A stretch of 64,000 nucleotides of DNA from Flavobacteriaceae bacterium Ga0077528 (lineage in GTDB: Bacteria > Bacteroidota > Bacteroidia > Flavobacteriales > Flavobacteriaceae). How positions within the stretch are numbered: the stretch's first letter is position 1; each line of letters opens with the position of its first letter. The position numbers were made by a program, and so were the translations under genes. Below are positions 25,830 to 35,099 of the stretch, one piece after another. The notes below the pieces were generated by a model. The model saw only the letters and a program-made list of their open reading frames with translations. It did not search any database and was not told the origin of the DNA. The stretch spans positions 62,001 through 126,000 of the forward strand of contig LNDX01000003.1 in assembly GCA_001464475.1 (NCBI GenBank), written 5' to 3'.

Positions 25830-28328
25830 TTATATTAATCCAAATTGTTCAAAGTGATGGTTCAAATGCTTTCTTTCTAATAAATAAGAAGCGTATTTAT
25901 TCATTTCTCCGAAAACCATGTTCTTTAGAACGGCTTCTGGATTTTCTTTGAAATAGGTTTTATAATTTTCTCTGGCTTCGAAAAATTTGGTTTTGGCTGT
26001 TTCAAAATCGGGATGGATTAAATCTTCCAATTCGTCTTTTTTCATCGTTGGAAACTTAGTTCCCATTGGGAATTTATCGTAATTATATAACGAATTATGA
26101 ACTTTATCCAAAATCTTTTCAGGTGTTGCTATTTCGAAATCCTGAATTTCTCCCGACATAATTCGGTAACCTTGTTCCAAATGTTCTAACAAATGTTGTG
26201 GCGTTAGAATTCCCCAACTTGGTTTGGTGTTTTCGGTTAGTTTATTCAAACATTCTGCTATTTTTTCATCAGTCATTTCAACGAAAACTTCTTGTTTTTT
26301 CTGCACCATTGTTAGAATTGTGGCTACAGCTACCAACTCGTCATTATTGGCATCAAAAACCTCAACAAACCATTTTACAATTCCGCTTGGATGTTCGGCT
26401 GAAGCGACGTCTCTATCGACTTTTTGCTTACACGTTAAACGCACATAAACCGTATCGTTGTGGTAAATTGGACGCAAGAATCGGCATTCTTCCAATCCGT
26501 AATTAGCGGCAACTGGACCTTTATTTGGATATACGAACAAACCTGCAGCGGCTGCCAAAATGAAGTAGCCGTGAGCTGTTCGTTTTTTGAAGATACTTCC
26601 ATCAAGCGAAGTAATATCGGTGTGTGCGTAGAAATGATCCCAAGTGATATTGGCAAAATTGATGATGTCTGTATCGGTAACCGTCCTATTATGAGTTCGC
26701 AATGACATTCCGGGTTGGATGTCTTCCCAATGATATTGAAACGGATGTTGCGTGATTTCTTTGTATTCCGAATTCGCTTGATAAATTCCGGTGATTTCGG
26801 TTAAAGTTGTAGGCGAACCTTGAATAGCGCAACGTTGCATATAATGTTTGATTCCGCGAACGCCACCCATTTCTTCACCGCCACCAGCGCGACCTGGACC
26901 ACCGTGAATCAACAATGGCAATGGCGAACCGTGACCTGTACTTTGTTTGGCGTTTTCACGATTTAGAACTAAAATTCTACCGTGATGTGATGCTGCGTTT
27001 ACCACATATTCTTTAGCAATTTCGTCTGAATTGGTTACGATTGATGAAACTAACGAACCTTTACCCATTTGAGCTAATTCGATAGCTTCGTCAAGGTTTT
27101 TATAAGGCATAATTGTAGAAACTGGCCCGAAAGCTTCGGTTTCGTGAACCGCTAAATTGGTAAACGGATTATCTTCTCGAAGTAAAATTGGACTAACGAA
27201 CGCTCCTTTTTCATCGGCTCCGATTATGTTGGTTTTTTCTAAATCGCCGTAAACAATTTTGGCAGATTTTGATAATTCTTGAACTCTTCCTTTTAAAACA
27301 TCGACTTGGTCTTTACTTACCAATGCTCCCATTCGTACTTCTTTCAATCTTGGGTCACCGATAGCTACTTTGTCTAATGATTTTGCAAGAGCAGATTGAA
27401 CATCATCCATCAATTTTTCTGGAACAATCATACGGCGAATTGCTGTACATTTTTGTCCAGCTTTTACTGTGATTTCGCTTCGTGCTTGGTTGATGAATAA
27501 ATCGAATTCTGGAGTTCCTGGAACGGCGTCTTCTCCTAAAATGGATGCGTTCAAACTATCGGCTTCCATTGTAAACGGAACCGATTCTTGTATTAATCTT
27601 GGATGTGATTTTAATAATCTTCCAGTTGCAGCTGAACCTGTAAATGTGATTACATCTTGGCTTTCAACAGTATCGAAAATATCTCTAGCAGTTCCAGAAA
27701 TTAATTGTAATGCGCCTTCTGGCAATATATTGGATGCGATTATTTCACGAACAACAGCTTCGGTTAAATAGGCTGTAACTGGAGCTGGCAAAACAACCGC
27801 TGGCATTCCGGCCATCCAATTGCACGCACATTTTTCTAACATTCCCCAAATTGGGAAATTGAAAGCATTAATGTGAATGGCAACTCCTTTTTTCGGAACC
27901 AAAATATGATGCGCCATAAATCGACCGCCTTTTGACAAATCAATTGGATCGCCTTCTACGTGATAAGATTGGTTTGGGAATAATTTTCGCAACGACGCAT
28001 TAGCATATAAGTTTCCAAAACCACCTTCGATATCAATCCATGAATCGATGCGAGTTGCACCGGTTCTATAGCTAATTTCGTAGAATCCTTCTTTGCGTTT
28101 GGTTAAATACATCGCCAAACTTTTAATCATATTTCCGCGTTCTTGGAAGGTCATTTTGCGGAGTTTTTCACCGCCTTTTGTTCTTCCATAATGCAAAATG
28201 GCTGGGATATCTAATCCTTCGACAGAGGTTTCTGAGATGAATTCACCGGTTACAGCATCGTAAGAAGGTTTTCCTTCTCCTGTTGCTGATGTCCATTTTC
28301 CTTGTACGTAATGTTGTGTTTTGTTCAT
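25830..28328 (-). CDS. paaZ: Bifunctional PaaZ: 3-oxo-5,6-dehydrosuberyl-CoA semialdehyde dehydrogenase / oxepin-CoA hydrolase, with extra C-terminal domain
   Basis: An 832-residue ring-opening enzyme of phenylacetate degradation. Residues 1 to about 520 are an aldehyde dehydrogenase with FTGSAATGRLLKSHP and the catalytic Cys in AGQKCTAIRR. Residues of about 530-680 are a MaoC-type hydratase (WEDIQPGMSLRTHNRTVTDTDIINFANITWDHFYAHTD; GYFILAAAAGLFV) that opens oxepin-CoA. Canonical PaaZ ends there at roughly 680. This protein adds about 150 residues with SWGILTPQHLLEHLEQGYRIM and a closing ERKHLNHHFEQFGLI, which resembles a DUF1569/DinB-like four-helix unit. That family call is from memory. It lies downstream of paaJ. 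Confidence 0.93.
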   Translation of the reverse strand: MNKTQHYVQGKWTSATGEGKPSYDAVTGEFISETSVEGLDIPAILHYGRTKGGEKLRKMTFQERGNMIKSLAMYLTKRKEGFYEISYRTGATRIDSWIDIEGGFGNLYANASLRKLFPNQSYHVEGDPIDLSKGGRFMAHHILVPKKGVAIHINAFNFPIWGMLEKCACNWMAGMPAVVLPAPVTAYLTEAVVREIIASNILPEGALQLISGTARDIFDTVESQDVITFTGSAATGRLLKSHPRLIQESVPFTMEADSLNASILGEDAVPGTPEFDLFINQARSEITVKAGQKCTAIRRMIVPEKLMDDVQSALAKSLDKVAIGDPRLKEVRMGALVSKDQVDVLKGRVQELSKSAKIVYGDLEKTNIIGADEKGAFVSPILLREDNPFTNLAVHETEAFGPVSTIMPYKNLDEAIELAQMGKGSLVSSIVTNSDEIAKEYVVNAASHHGRILVLNRENAKQSTGHGSPLPLLIHGGPGRAGGGEEMGGVRGIKHYMQRCAIQGSPTTLTEITGIYQANSEYKEITQHPFQYHWEDIQPGMSLRTHNRTVTDTDIINFANITWDHFYAHTDITSLDGSIFKKRTAHGYFILAAAAGLFVYPNKGPVAANYGLEECRFLRPIYHNDTVYVRLTCKQKVDRDVASAEHPSGIVKWFVEVFDANNDELVAVATILTMVQKKQEVFVEMTDEKIAECLNKLTENTKPSWGILTPQHLLEHLEQGYRIMSGEIQDFEIATPEKILDKVHNSLYNYDKFPMGTKFPTMKKDELEDLIHPDFETAKTKFFEARENYKTYFKENPEAVLKNMVFGEMNKYASYLLERKHLNHHFEQFGLI

Positions 28329-28376
28329 ATTACCGATATGTCGCTCCCACGGAGCTTTTATATTAAAATAAATATC

Positions 28377-28426
28377 TTTTTTCCATTTTTTCCATTTTTT
28401 CCATTTTTTCCATTGGCTAAAGCCAA
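28377..28426. repeat. Nonamer array (CCATTTTTT x3) plus small hairpin between paaJ and paaZ
   Basis: CCATTTTTT occurs three times exactly at 28383-28409 with a partial copy on each side. TTGGCT-AA-AGCCAA at 28413-28426 forms a 6-bp hairpin. The pair fills most of the paaJ-paaZ gap. Confidence 0.75.
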
Positions 28427-28429
28427 CGG

Positions 28430-29638
28430 CTATTCAGCTACGCGTTCGATAATTGCGGCGTAGCCTTGTCCAACGCCGATGCACATTGTGATTAATGCGT
28501 ATCGTTTTCCTGTTAGTTGTAATTCTAAGGCTGCTGAATAGGCTATTCTTGCACCGGTAACTCCTAATGGATGTCCGATTGCGATTGCGCCACCGTTTGG
28601 ATTTATTCTTGGATCGTTGTCTTTTAATCCTAATTCGCGAATGCACGCTATACTTTGTGCTGCAAAAGCTTCGTTTAATTCTATTATGTCGATTTGATCT
28701 AATGTTAAATTGGCTTTTTCTAGTGCTTTTTTGGTGGCTTCTACTGGACCAATTCCCATGATTCTTGGTTCTACTCCTACTACCGATGAACTTACTATTC
28801 GAGCCAATGGTTTTAGGTTGTATTTTTTTACAGCTTCTTCTGATGCAATGATTGTTGCGCAAGCTCCGTCATTTAATCCTGAGGCGTTTCCTGCGGTTAC
28901 ACTTCCGTCTTTTTTGAAGGCCGGACGTAACTTTGATAAACCTTCCATTGAAGTAGTAGGTTTTATAAATTCGTCTTTTGAGAATTGAATCGCATCGCCT
29001 TTTCGTTGAGGAATTTCTACGGTTACTATTTCTTTGGCTAATCTTCCTGAAGTTTGTGCTGCAGTTGCTTTTTGTTGGCTATTTAAAGCGAATGCATCTT
29101 GGTCTTCGCGAGTGATATTGTATTTTTCGACCAGATTTTCTGCAGTTTCACCCATTGCGTCTGTGCCGTACATTGCGTGTAGTTTTGGATTTATAAATCT
29201 CCATCCAAAACTAGTGTCGTACATTTTAGAATCGGTTCCGTAAGCTGATGATGGCTTTGAAACTACTAATGGTCCGCGTGTCATGTTTTCGATTCCGCCT
29301 GCTATGAAAATGTGTCCGTCGCCTGCTTTTATGGCGCGATTGGCTTGGATTATTGCTGATAAACCTGAACTGCATAAACGATTTACCGTTTCGCCTGGAA
29401 CAGAATATGGTAATCCTGCTAGTAATAATGACATTCTAGCCACATTACGGTTGTCTTCTCCGGCTTGATTGGCGCAACCTATGATTACATCGTCGTAGGC
29501 TTCTTTTGGAATGTTTGGATTTTTTTCTACTACGGATTTTATTACCAATGCTCCTAAATCATCTGGACGAACCGATGCTAGTGTTCCTTGGTAACTTCCG
29601 ATTGGAGTTCTCACTCCGTCTATTATGTATGCTTCCAT
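28430..29638 (-). CDS. paaJ: 3-oxoadipyl-CoA / 3-oxo-5,6-dehydrosuberyl-CoA thiolase
   Basis: A 402-residue thiolase that releases acetyl-CoA, first from 3-oxo-5,6-dehydrosuberyl-CoA and finally from 3-oxoadipyl-CoA. The nucleophilic Cys is in [11 protein letters not shown] (about 88-93). The second-site motifs are [17 protein letters not shown] and the Cys of [31 protein letters not shown] matches the PcaF/PaaJ group better than FadA, and the location inside the paa cluster decides the name. It lies between paaI and paaZ, but a 220-bp repeat-filled gap precedes it. Confidence 0.92.
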   Translation of the reverse strand: MEAYIIDGVRTPIGSYQGTLASVRPDDLGALVIKSVVEKNPNIPKEAYDDVIIGCANQAGEDNRNVARMSLLLAGLPYSVPGETVNRLCSSGLSAIIQANRAIKAGDGHIFIAGGIENMTRGPLVVSKPSSAYGTDSKMYDTSFGWRFINPKLHAMYGTDAMGETAENLVEKYNITREDQDAFALNSQQKATAAQTSGRLAKEIVTVEIPQRKGDAIQFSKDEFIKPTTSMEGLSKLRPAFKKDGSVTAGNASGLNDGACATIIASEEAVKKYNLKPLARIVSSSVVGVEPRIMGIGPVEATKKALEKANLTLDQIDIIELNEAFAAQSIACIRELGLKDNDPRINPNGGAIAIGHPLGVTGARIAYSAALELQLTGKRYALITMCIGVGQGYAAIIERVAE

Positions 29639-29643
29639 ATTTC

Positions 29644-29678
29644 TGTTGGCAGTTTTCAGTTGGCAGTTTTCAGTTGCG
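29644..29678. repeat. Period-7 array upstream of paaJ
   Basis: Five heptamers TGTTGGC, AGTTTTC, AGTTGGC, AGTTTTC, AGTTGCG start 6 bases before the paaJ start codon. Confidence 0.75.
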
Positions 29679-29736
29679 CAACTTTGAACTTATTTTTGTT
29701 TTTTATTTTATTATCTAATCAATACATTTCCTTTTT

Positions 29737-29857
29737 AGCCCTGATTGGAGAGGAAAGCTCCCGATTTTTTCGGGACTTGGAACGGAAAGCAGGAATTGCC
29801 ATTACTGAAAATGCCCGAGCCATTCGCTCCTGACTTCGACAAGCTCAGCCTGACAGT
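29737..29857. repeat. REP-like dispersed palindromic element, copy 1
   Basis: It opens with TAGCCCTGATTGGAG, has an inner hairpin TCCCGA...TCGGGA, then CGGAAAGCAGGA. It ends with a 44-base stretch (AATGCCCGAGCC...GACAAGCTCAGCCT) that is also found exactly at 35408-35451. The inner stem differs between the two copies but stays paired. Confidence 0.8.
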
Positions 29858-29859
29858 TT

Positions 29860-30267
29860 CTATTCTTCCCAATCTTTTTGGGTGCGATAAACTACGCCTT
29901 TGAAAAGCGCTACCAATTCGTTGCCTCGTTTTACTTCTATTATATTGAATCCTAATTTATTATTTACTTTTTCTATTACTGATTCGGCAGTTAAATAATC
30001 TCCTTCATTTACGGCTTCGATGTGATTTATTGAGGTTTCGATGGAAACGGAAAATTTACCGTGTGTGTTGGCTGCGAATCCGAAAGCGGTGTCGGCTAAC
30101 GAATAGGTGATTCCGCCGTGGGCTTTGAACATACTGTTGAGCATTTCTTTGCGAACCGTCATGGCGACTTTGCAACGACCGATTTCGCATTCGAGAATTT
30201 CGATGCCGAGCCATTGGCTGTAAGCATCTTGACTTAACATTTTGTATGGTATTTTTGTTCCTTCCAT
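29860..30267 (-). CDS. paaI: Hotdog-fold acyl-CoA thioesterase PaaI
   Basis: A 135-residue hotdog thioesterase. The catalytic segment FKAHGGITYSLADTAFGFAANTHG has the HGG loop and the Asp typical of PaaI, followed by SVSIETSINHIEAVNEGDYLTAES. PaaI hydrolyses hydroxylated or ring-1,2-epoxide CoA derivatives and protects against CoA trapping in the pathway. Its ATG directly abuts the stop of paaH (0 bp apart), indicating translational coupling. Confidence 0.93.
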   Translation of the reverse strand: MEGTKIPYKMLSQDAYSQWLGIEILECEIGRCKVAMTVRKEMLNSMFKAHGGITYSLADTAFGFAANTHGKFSVSIETSINHIEAVNEGDYLTAESVIEKVNNKLGFNIIEVKRGNELVALFKGVVYRTQKDWEE

Positions 30268-31416
30268 TTAGAAAAAGTTTTGATTTTCTTTAGCCATTCT
30301 TCGCAAAATTGGACTGCATCGGTATCGATCTTCGTGGTATTCGTTGTATAATTCGTCTAGCTTTTCAACGCACCATTGAATGCCGAGTTCGTCTGCCCAA
30401 GCTAGTAATCCTTTTGGGTAATTTACTCCTTTGGTCATGGCGTTGTCGATGTCTTTGGCTGATGCGATATTTAAAAAGAATGTGTCCGCAGCTTCGTTGA
30501 TTAGCATTACGATTACTCTTTCGAAAATTGATTTTGCTAAAACTGTATCTTCTGTTGGTTTTGGTAATTCTTGATTGTAATTGTAAAATCCTCTACCTGA
30601 TTTTTTACCCAAAAATCCTGCTTCTAATAATCTTTTTTGGGTGAATGATGGTTTGAATTTTGGATCGAAATAGAAAGCTGTGAATACAGTTTCAGTTACT
30701 ATATAATTAACATCGTGACCAATCATATCCATTAATTCGAATGGTCCCATTCTAAATCCGCCGATGGTTTTTAAAGCCCAATCTATTGTTGCAAAATCGG
30801 CTACACCTTCCTCGTAAATTCGTAAACTTTCACTGTAAAATGGTCTTGCGACACGGTTTACTATAAATCCTGGTGTGTCTTTTGCAACGGCAACTACTTT
30901 TTTCCAATCGGAGATAATTTGTACTGATTTTTGAAGCACTTCTTCGCTGGTTTGAACCGCTGGAATTACCTCAACCAATTGCATTAATGGTGCTGGATTA
31001 AAAAAGTGAATTCCAATAACGCGTTCTGGTTTTTGGCAAGAAGCAGCAATGGAAGCTATTGATAATGAAGATGTATTGGATGCTAAAATGGTTTCTGGCG
31101 AGACATAATTTTCTAGTTCTGAAAATAATTTTCTCTTGATTTCCATATTTTCAATTATAGCTTCAATCACTAAATCGGAATGCGATAATTCTCCTAATGT
31201 GTGTACGTAGGAAATGTTGTTTTCGATTCGGGATTTTTCGTGCTCGTCTATTTTTGCTTTTTCGACTAATTTCGATAGCGTATTTTCGAGATTGGATTTG
31301 CTTTTGGCAAGCGCATCGAGATTGGTGTCGTAAATTTTTACTTCACAACCTGCTGTTGCGGCTACCTGTGCGATGCCACTTCCCATTGTTCCTGAACCGA
31401 TTATTGCTATTTTCAT
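30268..31416 (-). CDS. paaH: 3-hydroxyadipyl-CoA dehydrogenase
   Basis: A 382-residue NAD-dependent 3-hydroxyacyl-CoA dehydrogenase. The Rossmann motif is IGSGTMGSGIAQVAA (6-20). ASNTSSLSIASIAAS and VIGIHFFNPAPLMQLVEVIPA are the catalytic Ser and His blocks of the family, and DTPGFIVNRVARPF opens the C-terminal dimerisation domain. A second C-terminal helical unit (MTKGVNYPKGLLAWADELG) matches the PaaH/PaaC type. It oxidises 3-hydroxyadipyl-CoA for the last thiolase step. It lies between paaG (28 bp) and paaI (0 bp). Confidence 0.93.
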   Translation of the reverse strand: MKIAIIGSGTMGSGIAQVAATAGCEVKIYDTNLDALAKSKSNLENTLSKLVEKAKIDEHEKSRIENNISYVHTLGELSHSDLVIEAIIENMEIKRKLFSELENYVSPETILASNTSSLSIASIAASCQKPERVIGIHFFNPAPLMQLVEVIPAVQTSEEVLQKSVQIISDWKKVVAVAKDTPGFIVNRVARPFYSESLRIYEEGVADFATIDWALKTIGGFRMGPFELMDMIGHDVNYIVTETVFTAFYFDPKFKPSFTQKRLLEAGFLGKKSGRGFYNYNQELPKPTEDTVLAKSIFERVIVMLINEAADTFFLNIASAKDIDNAMTKGVNYPKGLLAWADELGIQWCVEKLDELYNEYHEDRYRCSPILRRMAKENQNFF

Positions 31417-31444
31417 TCTACCTATATTTTGTACTAACGGAACT

Positions 31445-32227
31445 TTAATTTCCTTTGAATTCGGGTTTTCTTTTTTCTACGAAAGCGGTTACTCCTTCTT
31501 TGTAATCGTTGGACGAACTGGCTTCGATTTGTAAATCTGATTCTAAAGCTAGTTGTTGTTCTAGATTGTTTGTCATTGATTGATTTAATAATCTTTTGGT
31601 TAAACCGATTGCTTTTGTTGGCATTTGAGCTAAAGTGGTTGCTAAAGTCATTACTTCTTCATCGAATAATCCGGCAGGGAAAATTTTATAAATCATTCCC
31701 ATATTTAAAGCTTCTACTGCTGAAACCTTGTCGCCTAACATCATTAATGCTGAAGCTTTTTGAAAACCAATTAATCTTGGCAAGAAGAAAGTTCCTGCGC
31801 TGTCCGGAATCAATCCAATTTTACTAAAAGCTTGAATGAACGATGCATTTTCAGAAGCTACAACTATATCACAAGCTAAAGCGATGTTTGCTCCTGCTCC
31901 AGCTGCAACACCATTTACAGCAGCAATAATTGGCTTTTCGATATTTCTGATTTTTTGAATAATTGGATTGTAGTGTTCTTCCAATATTTTTCTGAAACCT
32001 GGATTTAATTGTGGATCGGTTACTTCTTTTAGGTCTTGTCCGGCGCAAAATGCTTTTCCGTTTCCGGTGATTACTATTGCTCGGATATTTGTATCGTTTG
32101 CACAATTATCTAGGGTTTCTTGAAGAAGAAACGCCATTTCCCGATTGAAACTATTGAAAACTTCGGGTCTGTTGAGTGAAATCCACGCAACATTGTTTTC
32201 AATTTTTAGTTCTATTGAATTGCTCAT
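31445..32227 (-). CDS. paaG: Ring-1,2-epoxyphenylacetyl-CoA isomerase (PaaG-type crotonase)
   Basis: A 260-residue crotonase. GKAFCAGQDLKEV (oxyanion hole and the DLKE block) and AAVNGVAAGAGANIALACDIVVAS are as in PaaG. The catalytic Asp is in GLIPDSAGTFFLPRLIGF, where true hydratases would have a second Glu. It converts the ring-epoxide of phenylacetyl-CoA to oxepin-CoA. It follows paaD by about 150 bp and begins the paaG-paaH-paaI block. Confidence 0.92.
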   Translation of the reverse strand: MSNSIELKIENNVAWISLNRPEVFNSFNREMAFLLQETLDNCANDTNIRAIVITGNGKAFCAGQDLKEVTDPQLNPGFRKILEEHYNPIIQKIRNIEKPIIAAVNGVAAGAGANIALACDIVVASENASFIQAFSKIGLIPDSAGTFFLPRLIGFQKASALMMLGDKVSAVEALNMGMIYKIFPAGLFDEEVMTLATTLAQMPTKAIGLTKRLLNQSMTNNLEQQLALESDLQIEASSSNDYKEGVTAFVEKRKPEFKGN

Positions 32228-32283
32228 ACCTTATTTTATTTTATTGAACCATTAAGGAATTAAGTTTCATAATGGTTTGATTC

Positions 32284-32307
32284 TCGCAAAGTCGCAGAGT
32301 CGCAAAG
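32284..32307. repeat. Octamer repeat upstream of paaG
   Basis: Three units of TCGCA(A/G)AG in direct tandem within the paaD-paaG gap. The flanks hold ACCATTAAGG-type spacer sequence. No gene is seen in the 150-bp gap. Confidence 0.55.
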
Positions 32308-32377
32308 ACTATTTTACTGCAAATTCGCTAACTTTATTATTATATTAAAACCTACAATGTTTTGGAAACCTTGCAGG

Positions 32378-32878
32378 TTACTTTAAACATTTAAAATAGT
32401 CGAATGGTTCTAGACAATCTTCGCATTGGAAAAATGCTTTGCAAGCTGTGGAACCAAATTGACTTACTAATTTTGTATTGAATGAACCGCATTGCGGACA
32501 TTTTACTACTTTTTTATTCCCAAGAAGTGCTTCTTTATCGGCTGATTCTGATAATGGAGAAGCAATTCCGTATTTTTCTAATGCTGCTCTGCCTTTTGGA
32601 GTAATCCAATCGGTTGTCCACGCTGGCGAAAGGATTAGTTCTATTTTGGCTTCGTAGCCTTTTTGTTTGAATGCTAATTTTATGTCATCTCCAATTACAT
32701 CCATTGCTGGGCAACCGCTGTAGGTTGGTGTGATTTGAACTTCAACAATTCCGTTTATTATTTTAGCAGAACGTACTACTCCCATTTCCATTATTGATAG
32801 TACTGGAATTTCTGGATCGGATACTGTTTCTAGTATTTCGAAGAGTTTTTGGTCGATATGTTCTGTTGCTTCTGTCAT
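32378..32878 (-). CDS. paaD: Phenylacetyl-CoA epoxidase accessory protein PaaD
   Basis: A 166-residue MIP18/DUF59-type protein. DPEIPVLSIMEMGVVRSAKIINGIVEVQITPTYSGCPAMDVIGDDI is the family core. The C-terminal domain has CPQCGS...TACKAFFQCEDCLEPFDYFKCLK, with four or more cysteines for metal or Fe-S binding. PaaD is thought to help mature the reductase or oxygenase metal centres. I start at the ATG at 32878 rather than at an in-frame one nine codons upstream, because the family begins near MTEATEHID. Confidence 0.92.
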   Translation of the reverse strand: MTEATEHIDQKLFEILETVSDPEIPVLSIMEMGVVRSAKIINGIVEVQITPTYSGCPAMDVIGDDIKLAFKQKGYEAKIELILSPAWTTDWITPKGRAALEKYGIASPLSESADKEALLGNKKVVKCPQCGSFNTKLVSQFGSTACKAFFQCEDCLEPFDYFKCLK

Positions 32879-32890
32879 TTTTGTTTTTAT

Positions 32891-32917
32891 GAGATTCTGA
32901 AACAAGTTCAGAATGAC
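32891..32917. repeat. Short palindrome of the 'AAGTTCAGAATGAC' type upstream of paaD
   Basis: ATTCTGAA-ACAAG-TTCAGAAT forms a perfect 8-bp stem 16 bases before the paaD start. From memory, this is a dispersed repeat family frequent in Bacteroidota. Confidence 0.6.
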
Positions 32918-32927
32918 AAATCATTTC

Positions 32928-33680
32928 TTACCAATTCATATTCGGATAAGCTAATTGCATGTATTGCATTTGTGCTAAAAGATATCCCATATGTTCGCTG
33001 TGAATTCCTTGTTTTCCTCCTTTTTGGAAGTATTCTATTGTTGGAATTTGCAATGTTGCTTCTTCTAAAATTTCATTTACTTTTTTAAAGTAATTTGATT
33101 TCAAAAGTGTTACATCTACTCCAATTCCCTCAGTTACCATTGCTTTATCTGCGTCGGTTTGATGAAATAATTCGTCTGTAAAAATCCATAAATCGTTGAT
33201 TGCGGTTTGGATTCTGTTATGACTTTCCTCTGTTCCGTCGCCTAATCTTCTAATCCAATCGGAAGAAAATCTTGTGTGATAAGAAACTTCTTTGATGCTT
33301 TTTTTTGCTATGGCTGATAAGGTTTCGTCTTTGCTATTTTGTAATTCTTCTAATACTAATAAATGATAAACATCGAATAGAAATTGTCTTGCGATAGAAT
33401 AAGCAAAATCTTGATTAGGTTGTTCAACCAACAAAACGTTTTTATATTCTCTTTCTTTTCTCAAGAAAGCGATTGTATCTTCTGTGGCATCGCCTCCGAT
33501 TAATTTGGCAGCATATTGAAAATAACTTCGTACTTGACCGAATAAATCTAGAGAAATATTCGTCATTGCAATATCTGTTTCTAGACTTGGTCCGTGACCG
33601 CAAAGTTCACCGAGGCGTTGTCCTAGAATTAGAGAATTATCTGCAATTCCGTAGATGTATTGAATTAAATTGTTGTTCAT
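32928..33680 (-). CDS. paaC: Phenylacetyl-CoA epoxidase subunit PaaC
   Basis: About 250 residues of the structural, non-catalytic ferritin-like partner of PaaA in the phenylacetyl-CoA 1,2-epoxidase. Visible blocks include YIYGIADNSLILGQRLGELCGHGPSLETDIAMTNISLDLFGQ, the long helix YSIARQFLFDVYHLLVLEEL and IKEVSYHTRFSSDWIRRLGDGTEESHNRIQ. The chosen ATG at 33680 (MNNNLIQYIYG) replaces an upstream in-frame start that would run into repeat sequence. It lies between paaB and paaD. Confidence 0.93.
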   Translation of the reverse strand: MNNNLIQYIYGIADNSLILGQRLGELCGHGPSLETDIAMTNISLDLFGQVRSYFQYAAKLIGGDATEDTIAFLRKEREYKNVLLVEQPNQDFAYSIARQFLFDVYHLLVLEELQNSKDETLSAIAKKSIKEVSYHTRFSSDWIRRLGDGTEESHNRIQTAINDLWIFTDELFHQTDADKAMVTEGIGVDVTLLKSNYFKKVNEILEEATLQIPTIEYFQKGGKQGIHSEHMGYLLAQMQYMQLAYPNMNW

Positions 33681-33691
33681 TTTTTTGTTTT

Positions 33692-33722
33692 TGACACGAA
33701 TTGCACGAATTAGCACGAATTC
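33692..33722. repeat. CACGAATT-type direct repeats upstream of paaC
   Basis: Three units of (A/G)CACGAATT at 9-10-base spacing lie 12 bases before the paaC start codon. Confidence 0.6.
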
Positions 33723-33791
33723 ATTGTGTTAAATAAATTTCACGAATTTAAATTGCTTTTAAACCTATTTAGATTTAATTGAAAACAAATT

Positions 33792-34073
33792 CTACATATG
33801 TTTTAACTCGTCTGGTAACTCGTAAAAAGTTGGATGACGGTAGGCTTTGTCTTTTGCTGGATCGAAAAGTTCGGCGCTGTCGTCTGGATTTGACGCTGTG
33901 ATTTGTGCTGATGGAACAACCCAAATGCTTACACCTTCCATTCTACGTGTATAAACGTCGCGTGCGTTTTCTAATGCCATTGTTGCATCGCTTGCGTGTA
34001 AACTTCCGCAGTGGCGGTGTTCTAATCCGTTTTTACTTCTTATAAATACTTCCCAAAGTGGCCAATTCTTCAT
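33792..34073 (-). CDS. paaB: Phenylacetyl-CoA epoxidase subunit PaaB
   Basis: A 93-residue protein, the usual length for PaaB. It has WPLWEVFIRSKNGLEHRHCGSLHASDATMALENARDVYTRRMEGVSIWVVPS, which spans almost the whole family signature. PaaB bridges the PaaAC units of the multicomponent oxygenase. It is encoded between paaA and paaC, with a repeat array separating it from paaA. Confidence 0.95.
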   Translation of the reverse strand: MKNWPLWEVFIRSKNGLEHRHCGSLHASDATMALENARDVYTRRMEGVSIWVVPSAQITASNPDDSAELFDPAKDKAYRHPTFYELPDELKHM

Positions 34074-34080
34074 ACTCTTA

Positions 34081-34140
34081 TAGTTTTCAGTCGCAGTCGC
34101 AGTTGGCAGTCTGAAAACTGAAAACTGTGACTGTGAACTA
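34081..34140. repeat. Mixed 6/7-base repeat array, partly palindromic, between paaA and paaB
   Basis: AGTTTTC, AGTCGC, AGTCGC, AGTTGGC, AGTCTGA, AAACTGA, AAACTGT follow one another. The AGTTTTCAGTC start pairs with the later CTGAAAACT. The array begins 8 bases upstream of the paaB start. Confidence 0.6.
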
Positions 34141-34142
34141 TT

Positions 34143-35099
34143 TTATATTGCTTGTTTTACTTCTTTGTTTGCTTGTTTTTCGGCGTATGCCATTGCTGCG
34201 TCGCGAACCCATTTTCCTTTTTCCCAAGCGTTTACTCTTGCTGAGATACGTTCTTTATTACATGGTCCGTGGCCTTTTACAACTTGCCAAAATTCGTCCC
34301 AATTCATTTCTCCGAAATCATAGGATTGTTTTTCTTCATTCCATTTTAAATCTGGATCTGGAATGGTTAGACCTATCATTTTTGCTTGAGGAACGGTTTG
34401 GTCTACAAATTGTTGACGCAAATCGTCGTTGCTTTTACGTTTTAGTTTCCATTTCATTGATTGCTCAGTGTGAACTGATTCGGCATCTAATGGTCCGAGC
34501 ATCATTAATGCTGGCCACCACCAACGGTTTAATGCATCTTGCGCCATTTCTTTTTGCTCTGGAGTTCCTTCTGCTAAGGTCATCATAATTTGAAAACCTT
34601 GACGTTGATGAAAACTTTCTTCTTTACATACACGAACCATTGCTCTTGCGTATGGTCCGAAAGAGGTTGAACACAAAGGAACTTGATTGATAATGGCTGC
34701 ACCATCAACTAGCCAACCGATTGCTCCCATATCTGCCCAAGTTAATGTTGGATAATTAAAAATACTAGAATATTTTGCTTTTCCAGAATGCAGTTGTTCG
34801 TATAATTCTTCGCGTGATACGCCTAAAGTTTCACAAGCTGAATATAGGTATAATCCGTGTCCGGCTTCGTCTTGGATTTTAGCCAAAAGCGCTACTTTTC
34901 GTTTTAACGATGGCGCTCTTGTTATCCAATTTCCTTCTGGTAGCATTCCTACGATTTCGGAATGTGCGTGTTGAGAAATTTGACGAATGTGTGTTTGACG
35001 GTATTTTTCGGGCATCCAATCTTTGGGCTCGATTTTTTCGTCACGAGCTATTCTTGCGTCGAAAATTGCTTCTAAATTTTTTACTTCTTTTTCTGACAT
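34143..35099 (-). CDS. paaA: Phenylacetyl-CoA epoxidase catalytic subunit PaaA
   Basis: A 318-residue bacterial multicomponent oxygenase that epoxidises the ring of phenylacetyl-CoA at a carboxylate-bridged di-iron centre. Ligand motifs are [12 protein letters not shown] and [11 protein letters not shown], the two ExxH units. The family opening [36 protein letters not shown] is present, as is the closing [12 protein letters not shown]. It heads the paaABCD block. A 355-bp repeat-rich gap separates it from paaE upstream, so it may be read through from paaE or have a separate promoter that I cannot identify. Confidence 0.96.
   Translation of the reverse strand: MSEKEVKNLEAIFDARIARDEKIEPKDWMPEKYRQTHIRQISQHAHSEIVGMLPEGNWITRAPSLKRKVALLAKIQDEAGHGLYLYSACETLGVSREELYEQLHSGKAKYSSIFNYPTLTWADMGAIGWLVDGAAIINQVPLCSTSFGPYARAMVRVCKEESFHQRQGFQIMMTLAEGTPEQKEMAQDALNRWWWPALMMLGPLDAESVHTEQSMKWKLKRKSNDDLRQQFVDQTVPQAKMIGLTIPDPDLKWNEEKQSYDFGEMNWDEFWQVVKGHGPCNKERISARVNAWEKGKWVRDAAMAYAEKQANKEVKQAI

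Noticed and set aside
29506..29833. Overlapping plus-strand frames near the paaJ start
   Set aside because: They are antisense to the well-supported paaJ gene and continue into repeat arrays.
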